Under the pieces are notes generated by a model. That model did not search any database. It was not told the origin of the DNA and worked only from the letters and a program-made list of their open reading frames with translations. Shown piece after piece: positions 1 to 9,139 of a stretch of DNA of 64,000 nucleotides (the stretch's first letter is position 1; the number at the start of each line of letters is the position of its first letter). The stretch is from Paraburkholderia sp. (GTDB taxonomy: Bacteria > Pseudomonadota > Gammaproteobacteria > Burkholderiales > Burkholderiaceae): positions 1-64,000 of the forward strand of contig SCRN01000022.1 in NCBI GenBank assembly GCA_004322045.1, read 5' to 3'. The translations under genes were made by a program, and so were the position numbers.

Positions 1-377
1 ATCCAACGACAATCACAAAGAAGGAGCGACAACCATGGCCGAATAACCGCCGACAATCATCCCGGTCGACCGGCCAAGATGATTGTCGGTAAACCGGCCA
101 TTCTGCTTGACGCTATCCAGTTGAGCTTCCCCATTCGCAGTATCTGACACAAACAGCACCTGATGCGGGTCTTTGAGATCGAGTCGGGAACCGGCACTCT
201 CCGCTTTGCTGCGGCGGAAGTTTCGCCGGGGTTGGGCTTTCTATCTGCCTAGTGCGAAATGAGCGCTGCATCGGTACGGCTACTGTGTTGCTGTCTCGGG
301 TCGGCCACAACCGGCCGTTCGACATACCGGCGCAAATCGCTGACAATTTGGCAAATTCACACCCTGGAAGCCGAGCG
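1..377. other. Intergenic accessory sequence, no supported gene
   Basis: I see no convincing gene here. A good ribosome binding site (AAGGAG) precedes an ATG at 35-37, but that frame stops after three codons (Met-Ala-Glu), so it looks like the cut-off start of a former gene. A nested palindrome follows at 50-89. The rest has only short frames with no recognisable protein features. Confidence 0.4.
50..89. repeat. Nested perfect inverted repeat
   Basis: CCGACAATCATC at 50-61 is exactly complementary to GATGATTGTCGG at 78-89. The 16-bp spacer contains a second, perfect 12-bp palindrome, CCGGTCGACCGG, at 62-73. There is no T-run on either side, so it is not a standard intrinsic terminator. A recombination or protein-binding site, or a decayed mobile-element end, are possibilities; none is shown. 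Confidence 0.6.
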
Positions 378-569
378 ATGAAATGCCGGATATGTGGGCG
401 AGCACTCGATCAGCGCGACGCCCCCTTGTCGATGAACTGTGGCGGTGACTGCTGGGGTTGCATCGGCGAGATTGAGGCTGATCTAGGCAATGCGGAATCG
501 ATCAAGCAGGTCCGAGAAGAACACGTTCGCGGACTTCGCCCGGGATGGATAGACCCTGCGAAGCAGTGA
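378..569 (+). CDS. Small Cys-rich hypothetical protein (63 aa)
   Basis: The frame gives a 63-residue protein with Cys at 3, 6, 21, 25 and 28, arranged as CxxC followed by CGGDCWGC. This looks like a zinc-ribbon or similar metal-binding knuckle. I chose the ATG at 378 because GGAAG lies six bases upstream and the Cys-rich part starts there; an in-frame longer start at 252 has no such support. The C-terminal half (about 35-63) is charged and ends in a GLRPGWIDPA segment. It lies 113 bp before a helical protein on the same strand, so the two may be cotranscribed. Function is unknown; a role next to toxin or immunity genes is only a guess from its accessory setting. Confidence 0.6.
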   Translation: MKCRICGRALDQRDAPLSMNCGGDCWGCIGEIEADLGNAESIKQVREEHVRGLRPGWIDPAKQ

Positions 570-579
570 CCACCAATCT

Positions 580-672
580 CCTGTTCGGGTCACTGTCGGC
601 CAGGAGCGGAAGTTCGAGGTTGTCTTCCAACTCACGTGCTGGCACGATGAGACGAAGAAATCTGCTCCTCTA
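580..672 (+). other. Possible decayed coding segment
   Basis: Between the Cys-rich gene and the next gene, one frame reads as protein-like sequence (PVRVTVGQERKFEVVFQLTC, then WHDETKKSAPL) without a start codon. It may be the end of a lost or frameshifted gene. The evidence is only its protein-like composition, and it could be chance. Confidence 0.18.
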
Positions 673-682
673 AACGACACCA

Positions 683-1372
683 ATGAACGCACAAGAACGC
701 TTGCACGCTGCTCGAAGTGCTGCCCGAGAAGGACGGTTTGCAGAAGCCTTGCGTGAATTTATTTGGTTCCACGAGCACGCGCTTGAAGAACAACCCTCCA
801 TGCGAGGAGTCCGGCTCTCATTCGCTCTTGGTTACTGGCTTGAGCTGGCCGGACAATACCTTCCAGCCCGAGCGGCGCTACAAAGGATCCGCAATGAGAA
901 GACCGAACGCTTGGAACAAGGAGAGGAAGACCGGGAGCTGTTCAGCGACGTGTGCGCGATTAATCGGGAGTTAGGCAACGAAGAGGCGACCTATGACCTG
1001 TTCAGGTCGATCAACGATTCCAACGCCGCTTTCGCCGCGCGGTGCGCCGCGGTTGCAATGCCTGCAATGGTCAAAGCCTTTGATTTCAAGCTAGCGCGAA
1101 GCTTCATTTCCGATCCGAGAAAAGCAATAGAGCGGCTCGCTTCCCGATTCATTCAGGGCATCGAGAGGGCAAACAGCTCTTCTTTGCCGGAAAAGCAAGC
1201 CGCCATCACGGAAGTGGAAATTCGCATATATGCCCAGGAAGTAGGGATGTTGGCTCACATTGTCTGCATGGCCGGAGATGAGCAACAGGCGGATGCGCTG
1301 ATAGAGCAGGGCATTTCGCTTGCGGGAGGGGCTGCATTGCAGGATGCTGTTCGAGCAGCGCTCACGCCTTAG
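683..1372 (+). CDS. Helical repeat hypothetical protein (229 aa)
   Basis: The protein is soluble, rich in Ala, Leu, Glu and Arg, and predicted by eye to be almost entirely alpha-helical, with TPR-like spacing (for example ALREFIWFHEHAL at about 22-34 and YLPARAALQRIRNE at about 59-72). No signal peptide, membrane segment or catalytic motif is visible. The start at 683 is the first ATG. It follows the small Cys-rich gene by 113 bp on the same strand. Helical proteins of this size are common as immunity or chaperone partners in accessory regions, but nothing here proves that. I do not recognise the family with certainty. Confidence 0.6.
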   Translation: MNAQERLHAARSAAREGRFAEALREFIWFHEHALEEQPSMRGVRLSFALGYWLELAGQYLPARAALQRIRNEKTERLEQGEEDRELFSDVCAINRELGNEEATYDLFRSINDSNAAFAARCAAVAMPAMVKAFDFKLARSFISDPRKAIERLASRFIQGIERANSSSLPEKQAAITEVEIRIYAQEVGMLAHIVCMAGDEQQADALIEQGISLAGGAALQDAVRAALTP

Positions 1373-1680
1373 CCGAGACGTAGCCTTCTTAAACGACCGC
1401 TGATCGAAACCTGGAATGACCGAAAAGGGTCTGGTCGGCTTCCGTCGATCGCCAGCCTCGCCGATGGGAGTCGACCGGGCTCGGCCATGAAGCGTCATTC
1501 ATCCGTTGCGTCGCTCAGACATTCGGACGGCCGCTATACCCGGGAAACAGCCATCGGATCCCCGATGAAGAAGGCTGGCGATGATTTTCGAGCGGTGTTT
1601 GCCCGTATGGCCGACGAGGCGGTTATGTGCTTTGCACATGCCAACCGGAGCGCTTGATTCACTCGAACCAGATGGCAGCT
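1373..1680. other. Intergenic, no supported gene
   Basis: This 308-bp stretch separates the plus-strand helical gene from the minus-strand two-gene cassette, which converges on it. Short frames on both strands show no recognisable protein features, and I see no strong terminator. Confidence 0.4.
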
Positions 1681-2178
1681 TTACTTTGCTTCTCCAGATA
1701 CCCAGAATCTGTGATCGGCATCCAAAAAAACGGCATAGAAAGTGTTCGAGCAATAGCGCAGCCCCGAGCCACGATGTTCAACACCGTTAAGCTCTGGTGG
1801 TATCGTAAAGCCGATAAGTCGCTTGGAGTGATTTAGTCGAAATCTTCCCCATCTTGCCTGATGAGGAACGTGCTTCGGATGGGAAAAATCCGATTTTTTG
1901 GGGAACCCTCCGTAGATTGCCAATACAGTTCCGCTTTTCCCGATCGGCTGCCTCATCCAGTGAGAGAGCGGGAAGTTGCAGTATTCCTTTATGTGTTGCA
2001 ATAAGGAAATTAGATCTCCATGACTCCAGTCGGGGAAATTTTGGCCTGCGTCCTGAACGGTAAAATAGTGAAAGTTGAATTTGCACCTATCTACGAGAGA
2101 ATCATTGGGGTCATCAAGGCTGCACAACTCACGGCCGGCAAGGAACGCTTTCTTCCGCTTGTTATCGAATGCACTCAT
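1681..2178 (-). CDS. Uncharacterised partner of AAA ATPase, candidate effector (165 aa)
   Basis: This gene starts four bases inside the upstream ATPase gene (ATGA overlap), so the two are translationally coupled and probably act together. The protein is basic and has several conserved-looking blocks: WGRFRL at 110-115, RLIGF at 120-124 and FYAVFLDADHRFW at 147-159, plus a helical stretch at about 52-75. No membrane segment or signal peptide is visible. The clustered aromatic, Arg, Asp and His residues would suit a nucleic-acid-acting enzyme, but I cannot assign a named catalytic family such as HNH, TOPRIM or PD-(D/E)XK. The gene is AT-rich compared with the core genome, which suggests recent transfer. 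The pairing with an ABC-type ATPase resembles the layout of abortive-infection modules; that is inference. Confidence 0.7.
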   Translation of the reverse strand: MSAFDNKRKKAFLAGRELCSLDDPNDSLVDRCKFNFHYFTVQDAGQNFPDWSHGDLISLLQHIKEYCNFPLSHWMRQPIGKSGTVLAIYGGFPKKSDFSHPKHVPHQARWGRFRLNHSKRLIGFTIPPELNGVEHRGSGLRYCSNTFYAVFLDADHRFWVSGEAK

Positions 2179-3329
2179 TTGCGGGGAACTCCGCCCAGTT
2201 TCCCTTCATGGTAAGCAGGAAGCATGCTTCGATCGTTTCTTGTCAAGTCTCCCGGTAGCTCATCAAGGCGATAAAGGTAGCTCTCGTTATTTTCTTTGTT
2301 CACTAGAACGGAGCGATACCTTCCAACGGTATCTATTAGGCGGTCGCTGTGGCTCGATACAATCAGCTGCCCATTGCCAATATTAGTGGTGGGGTCTGTG
2401 AATAAATTCACTACCTCTGGAATGATATGTGGATGGAGGTGCGTGTCAAATTCGTCATAAATTAGAATTTTTCCCGTGCTTATTGCAAGAAAATACAGGC
2501 CAAGTGCGCGAAAAAGTGCTTTTGTGCCACTTGACTGTGATTCAATTAAGAGTGGCTTGCGATTTCCGTCTACCAAATGATAAAAGAAGGTGGTGTATTC
2601 GATCTGCTCTTCTTTTTTTCCGGGGATGGTCTTTTTGTTCTGTGTTATTTCTATATCTTCAACGCCGGTGTCGCATTTCTTGATGAAATCTTTTGCAAAT
2701 TCGAGCATTTTGGGGCGGGCATAAAAAAGAGCCGCCGCGCGATCAATGTCTATCCAAAGATCGTTGTAGCCAAGAAACCCTACATTGGATATGGTGCTGG
2801 CGAAAAAATCATACACCTCTGAAAGCTCGGCGCGACCATACTGGTTAAATATTGAAATCACTGAGGCATTTTTTCGAAGAATTATCCCTTCAAGATCTGC
2901 CATGCTTCGGGGGCGAACGATTCTATCCCTTAGGCGCTCAATCAGTACCGTTCGTCGTTTCACCGTCTTGTAGATTGTTTCTCGGATGACTTCTCGGTCA
3001 GTTAGTTCGATTTCGTAACGATATTCCACGCCATTGGGGGTGCGAAACTCCGCGTAGAGTTCGCTGCTATTTTCGTTATCGAAGAACGAAGAAAATGCAA
3101 TAAGAGAGTCGGGTGCGCTGCTAAACGAGAAAGCAGCAAAACGTGCCAAAAACGATATGGCCTTCAACACATGCGTTTTTCCCGCAGCATTGTTTCCCTC
3201 GACGACCATCACGGTTGCAGCGTCGCGGCCGTCAGAAATGCTCTGAGGGCAGTTGGAGTCGAGGCGGAAGCTGACCTGAGCCCCTTCTCGAAAGGAAAAA
3301 AAGTTCCGGAATCCGTATTCTAGTAACAC
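2175..3329 (-). CDS. AAA/ABC-type ATPase of the AAA15/AAA21 kind, candidate defence sensor
   Basis: A 384-residue single-domain ATPase. Walker A is GNNAAGKT at 45-52, an ABC-like signature SQSSGTK is at 264-270, Walker B is ILIYDEFD at 288-295, and the switch histidine is in SSHSD (His327). The N-terminal FRNFFSF segment is typical of OLD/RecF-like and abortive-infection ATPases. The start is a GTG at 3329: AAGGAT lies upstream, and the overlapping ATG at 3331 leads to a stop after three codons. It overlaps the next gene by four bases, forming a two-gene operon. The region is strongly AT-rich (35% G+C at 2641-2700) against a core of about 60%. In this family such ATPases usually control a partner effector, so the pair is a plausible phage-defence or toxin module. 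It is not one I can match to a named system. Confidence 0.85.
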   Translation of the reverse strand: MLLEYGFRNFFSFREGAQVSFRLDSNCPQSISDGRDAATVMVVEGNNAAGKTHVLKAISFLARFAAFSFSSAPDSLIAFSSFFDNENSSELYAEFRTPNGVEYRYEIELTDREVIRETIYKTVKRRTVLIERLRDRIVRPRSMADLEGIILRKNASVISIFNQYGRAELSEVYDFFASTISNVGFLGYNDLWIDIDRAAALFYARPKMLEFAKDFIKKCDTGVEDIEITQNKKTIPGKKEEQIEYTTFFYHLVDGNRKPLLIESQSSGTKALFRALGLYFLAISTGKILIYDEFDTHLHPHIIPEVVNLFTDPTTNIGNGQLIVSSHSDRLIDTVGRYRSVLVNKENNESYLYRLDELPGDLTRNDRSMLPAYHEGKLGGVPRK

Positions 3330-3535
3330 ATCTGATCCTTATTCCATGTCTTCGTCATTTTTGACGAAATTTGCCGATAGCATACCATGGGCGCGCGTCG
3401 AAGGGGCGTTGTGTGATGCCCTTCGCCGATAGGCTTGCACCCCAAATTGAGTTTGTCGGTCGCGATTTGCAACAGCGTTGGATAGCCCAGGGGACGACGG
3501 AACGGAACGTCGTTATACACATGGGTCGATGGCGA

Positions 3536-3736
3536 CTAGCGCTCCAATGCTTCGCGCAGCGTGGTTCTCTCCGCTTCCGTGCGGTCGATGAATAACCCGG
3601 CGTCCATCTCGGATTCCACCCGGCGAGCCCACTGTTGGGCCTGCTGCTTCGTGACGAAGGTGCGATAGACGGGCTTGTAGCCGCGCCGGCGAATTTCGGC
3701 GCGCCAGTACGCGCAACGTTGACTGATGTATGCCAT
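3536..3736 (-). pseudogene. Phage-type integrase, N-terminal fragment
   Basis: The 66-residue frame begins MAYISQRCAYWRAEIRRRGY and runs to LREALER, followed directly by a stop. This matches the N-terminal arm-binding domain of tyrosine recombinases of genomic islands. The core-binding and catalytic domains, with the Arg-His-Arg-Tyr residues, are absent, and I see no continuation in other frames downstream. It lies about 160 bp beyond a tRNA-Lys 3' fragment in the same orientation, the usual layout of a tRNA-integrating island. It is therefore a dead remnant of the enzyme that brought an island here. Confidence 0.75.
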
Positions 3737-3843
3737 TCCAGACCATATGCGAAGGATTGGATTCGCTTGGTCTGGATTCTTCCGTTCCGGCAGTTTTCCG
3801 GCAAAGGCCAGTTTTTGACGTCTGCACACGCGGGCTATAGACG

Positions 3844-3877
3844 AAAAAAAAAGCACCGCGATCGCTCGCCAGTGCTT
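3844..3877 (-). terminator. Intrinsic terminator downstream of tRNA fragment
   Basis: On the minus strand the sequence forms a hairpin with outer stem AAGCAC/GTGCTT and inner stem GCGA/TCGC, followed by nine T residues. It lies 23 bp beyond the CCA end of the tRNA-Lys fragment, which fits the original terminator of that tRNA gene. Confidence 0.75.
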
Positions 3878-3899
3878 GATTTTCTACAGCAGAAGTCGG

Positions 3900-3947
3900 T
3901 GGTGGGGCGTGAGTGACTCGAACACTCGACCTACGGATTAAGAGTCC
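3900..3947 (-). other. tRNA-Lys(CTT) 3' half, island attachment-site remnant
   Basis: Reading the minus strand from 3947, the sequence has the anticodon loop CTCTTAA (anticodon CTT), the 3' anticodon stem, a complete T-arm (GAGTG, seven-base loop, CACTC), the 3' acceptor strand ACGCCCC, discriminator A and encoded CCA. The D-arm and 5' acceptor strand are missing beyond 3947, so it is not a functional tRNA gene. Islands that integrate at tRNA genes leave exactly this kind of 3' fragment. The intact tRNA-Lys gene is not in this window. Confidence 0.8.
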
Positions 3948-3956
3948 AGGGGCCGT

Positions 3957-3978
3957 AAAAGCGAACCCGAGTTCGCTT
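3957..3978 (-). terminator. Probable intrinsic terminator after yhcG remnant
   Basis: AAGCGAAC at 3959-3966 pairs with GTTCGCTT at 3971-3978 around a four-base loop. On the minus strand the stem runs into TTTT. It would stop minus-strand transcription coming from the yhcG fragment. Confidence 0.5.
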
Positions 3979-4201
3979 CTACTCAGCACTTCGCTGATGG
4001 ATCGCATTCGGTGGCCCGGTCGGACCACGCGAACGGCCGTTGCACTTTTGAAACTGCCGTTGAGGACTGCCCAGCTTGACCGGCAGCAACGGGTCGATTA
4101 CGGAAGTTCGCCCGTCGATTGGACCGGGAGATCACCGGTGCACGGCGAACTTCCGAGGCGAGCCTGGAGACCGTTATCGAGATTCGATTACGGGGCGCCC
4201 T

Positions 4202-4760
4202 TCATGACGATCGTCGCTTATCGTCTATCCGGGCACGAGCCGCCGCGATCGATTGGTGCAGCTTCGCCTGCGGCGTCTCCCGTGGCGGCAGCACGGTCAG
4301 ATACTCGGCGACGTGGATGCCACTTTTGCCAAGCTCAAGCAGTTCAATCTGTTCTTGCTTTTTCCCGGCGCACAGGATGATGCCGATCGGCGGCGCTTCA
4401 TCCGGCTCCTGCTCGTGCTTCGCGAGCCAGCGCAAGTACAGCTCCATCTGGCTCTTGTACCCAGCCTTGAAGGACCCGAGCTTCAGTTCGATGGCAACAA
4501 GCCGTTTGAGCTTGCGGTTATAGAACAATAGATCCAGATAGAAGTCGTCGTCATCGATCGGCAGGCGCTTCTGGCGAGCCACGAATGTGAAACCCGCGCC
4601 GAGTTCGAGTAGGAACTGTTCCATCTCGCGCAAGATCGCATCTTCGAGGTCGCGCTCCAGATAGTGATCGTTGAGTCCGAGAAAGTCGAGTATGTACGGG
4701 TCTTTCAGCACGAGGTCCGGTGTCACCCGCTGTGCGTCGCGCAGGTGTGCGACTTCGCGC
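4202..4760 (-). pseudogene. yhcG: YhcG/DUF1016 nuclease, C-terminal fragment (split by IS)
   Basis: This is the C-terminal PD-(D/E)XK-like domain of the DUF1016 (YhcG) family. It contains LVLKDPYILDFLGL, a DFYLDLLFYNRKLKRLVAIE block with the nuclease-like D...ExK arrangement (ELK follows), and the GIILCAGK motif. The coding sequence is interrupted at 4760 by the IS256 element. An open frame that begins inside the IS (from 4888) reads into it and could make a chimeric 228-residue protein. Joining this fragment to the N-terminal one at 6105-6429, with removal of the IS and one target copy, gives an unbroken frame. DUF1016 proteins often sit in islands and near restriction systems; their cellular role is poorly defined. 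Confidence 0.85.
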
Positions 4761-6104
4761 GGGGGTGTCAGAATTTCCGTGTTCAAGGCGGGGTTGAGAT
4801 TCACACGGATGGTCGAACGAATCGATCCGCGTAAAGGATAGCGAATTGGTTCATCGCTGTCTTCCAGTCGTGAGCAGCACGTCCCCAATCGGCTGTGATG
4901 TTGCGCAGCGCCAGCCAGATCAGTTTCGTTGCAGCATCATCGGTCGGGAAGTGACCTCGGGTCTTGATGATCTTGCGTAGTTGCGAGTTGATGTTCTCGA
5001 TCGCGTTCGTCGTGTAGATCACCTTGCGCACGCCCGGCGGGAACGCAAAGAACGGAATCACACGATCCCAGGCGTTGCGCCACGCCGCGCTGACCGGCGG
5101 GAATTTCTGCCCCCACGGACCATCAGCGAACGCATCCAGCTCGGCCTGCGCGGCTTCAGCGCTCGGGGCGGTATAGATCGGGCGGATCGCAGCAGCGAGC
5201 GATTTGCGGTCTTTCCAGCTCGCGTAATCGAGACTGTTGCGGATCAGGTGGACGATGCAGGTTTGCAGTGTCGTGGCCGGAAACACCGCCGCAAGTGCTT
5301 CGGGCATGCCCTTGAGGCCGTCGGTCACGGCGATCAGGATGTCGTTCACGCCGCGCGTCTTTAGATCGTTGAATACCTTCATCCAGAACTTGGCGCCCTC
5401 GGTGTTCTCGATCCACAGGCCCAGGATGTCACGCGTGCCGTCGGGCAGAATGCCCAGTGCCAGATAGACGGCCTTGTTGCGCACAACGGCGTCTTCGCGA
5501 ATCTTCACGCGCAGCGCGTCGAAGAACACGACCGGATACATCGGTTCGAGTGGGCGGGCCTGCCAGGCCGTCACTTCGGCCATAACCTCGTCGGTGACCG
5601 AGCTGATGAATTCGGGCGAGACTTCCGTGCCGTACTGCTCCAGCACAAAGCCTTGAATCTCGCGCACGGTCATGCCCCGTGCGTACATCGCAACGATCTT
5701 GTCGTCGAAGCCCGTGAAGCGTCGTTCGTGTTTAGGGATCAGCAGTGGTTCGAAGCTGCCGTCGCGGTCGCGCGGTACTTCGATGCGGATCGGTCCGTCT
5801 TCGGTCAGAACCGTCTTGGCGCCGCGGCCGTTGCGCTGGTTCGTCACGCTGGCCGGCTTTGCCGCGCCCGGCGCGTAGCCGAGGTGGTGATTCATCTCAC
5901 CGCCCAGCGCTCGCTCGATCAGCGCCTTCTTGAGGGCAAGCGTCGCGGCATTGATGGCTTCGGCCGTCATCGGGCCGTTGCCGAATTGTTCAAGTAGTTC
6001 AGCAGGAATCGCCGGTAGCTCTACCGGTAGGGTTTTCGGTTTGCGAGGCATAGGTTCTCCTGGGGAGGATCATATGCCTTGAACACGAAATTAATGACAG
6101 GCCC
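4761..6104 (-). mobile_element. IS256-family insertion sequence, complete, inside yhcG
   Basis: The element is 1344 bp. Its ends are imperfect inverted repeats: 4761-4789 begins GGGGGTGTCAGAATTTCC, and the complement of 6076-6104 begins GGGCCTGTCATTAATTTC; both then read CGTGTTCAAGGC. It is flanked by a perfect 8-bp target duplication, CTTCGCGC, at 4753-4760 and 6105-6112. An 8- to 9-bp duplication is usual for the IS256 family. The single transposase gene fills it. Intact ends, matching duplications and an open transposase frame indicate a recent and possibly still mobile insertion. Confidence 0.93.
4801..6051 (-). CDS. IS256-family transposase (Mutator type)
   Basis: The protein has 416 residues, a normal length for the family. 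The catalytic DDE residues are visible as Asp178 (FFDALRVKI), Asp244 (VTDGLKG) and Glu352 (TTNAIENIN). The CIVH motif and conserved helix around NSLDY match Mutator/IS256 transposases. It starts at an ATG with CAGGAG eight bases upstream, inside the element ends at 4761 and 6104. It catalyses cut-and-paste or copy-out transposition of the element. All catalytic residues are present, so it is likely active. Confidence 0.95.
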   Translation of the reverse strand: MPRKPKTLPVELPAIPAELLEQFGNGPMTAEAINAATLALKKALIERALGGEMNHHLGYAPGAAKPASVTNQRNGRGAKTVLTEDGPIRIEVPRDRDGSFEPLLIPKHERRFTGFDDKIVAMYARGMTVREIQGFVLEQYGTEVSPEFISSVTDEVMAEVTAWQARPLEPMYPVVFFDALRVKIREDAVVRNKAVYLALGILPDGTRDILGLWIENTEGAKFWMKVFNDLKTRGVNDILIAVTDGLKGMPEALAAVFPATTLQTCIVHLIRNSLDYASWKDRKSLAAAIRPIYTAPSAEAAQAELDAFADGPWGQKFPPVSAAWRNAWDRVIPFFAFPPGVRKVIYTTNAIENINSQLRKIIKTRGHFPTDDAATKLIWLALRNITADWGRAAHDWKTAMNQFAILYADRFVRPSV

Positions 6105-6429
6105 CTTCGCGCCGAACCACCTCGTCGGGTTGGCGCGATAGAGCGCTGCGTTCAAACAGCATCGACTGCATCCGCTCCTGTAGCTGCCTCGACGACCAAC
6201 GCTCCAGTCGGCAAAGTTCAATGTAGAAGTCGCGCTTGAGCGGGTCTTCGACGTACATTAACGTCTTCAAATGAGTCCAGCTCAATTCTCTCCGCAGTGC
6301 GGAGAGAATTGCTTCGTCAGGAAACACCTCGGCCGCGCGCATGCAGTGACGCAATTGCTGCTCACTCCACCCACGCTCGTACTCGGCTGTCAGGTGCCGC
6401 GCGAGCGCATCCATCGATAAAAGTCTCAA
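6105..6429 (-). pseudogene. yhcG: YhcG/DUF1016, N-terminal fragment (split by IS and truncated at 5' end)
   Basis: The fragment reads EYERGWSEQQLRHCMRAAEV, then LSWTHLKTLMYVEDPLKRDF and ERWSSRQLQERM, which is the helical DUF1016 N-terminal domain. At 6104 the frame enters the IS and stops eight codons after the target site. The 5' side is also broken: an in-frame TGA lies eight codons before the TTG at 6429, and the first 60 or so residues normal for the family are missing. The lost part would lie where gyrB now ends (6476). The gene is therefore dead twice over. Confidence 0.82.
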
Positions 6430-6475
6430 CGGATGCCTGCCAAAATCTCACCTACTGGCTCCCGCTACAAACACC

Positions 6476-8968
<2,493 letters not shown>

Positions 8969-9087
8969 TCACTGCGGTTGTGCCGCGCGACACTTCAAAC
9001 GCCCATAAAAAACCAGGCAGCGGCTCCGGTTTTTGCGCCCCGCAAGCGGGGCCGGCGGCAGGCGGCGGGTTTCGCGCGCCCTTCAAG

Positions 9088-9116
9088 AAAAGCCAAAGGG
9101 GCAATGCGCCCCTTGG
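9088..9116 (-). terminator. Intrinsic terminator after dnaN
   Basis: The minus strand forms a hairpin from CCAAGGGGC paired with GCCCCTTTGG (one bulged A) followed by CTTTT. It lies 24 bp beyond the dnaN stop, so it separates dnaN from gyrB. A second, weaker hairpin with a T-run occurs nearer gyrB at about 9007-9036. Confidence 0.7.
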
Positions 9117-9139
9117 TTTGATCTCGATATCGGCTTGCC

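Noticed and set aside
3320-3520. A 66-codon minus-strand frame between the integrase stub and the ATPase gene
   Set aside because: It matches no family I know, overlaps the ATPase start and is probably chance sequence beyond the integrase break.
4119-4531. Plus-strand frames opposite the yhcG fragment
   Set aside because: The minus-strand DUF1016 motifs are clear; these frames are shadows.
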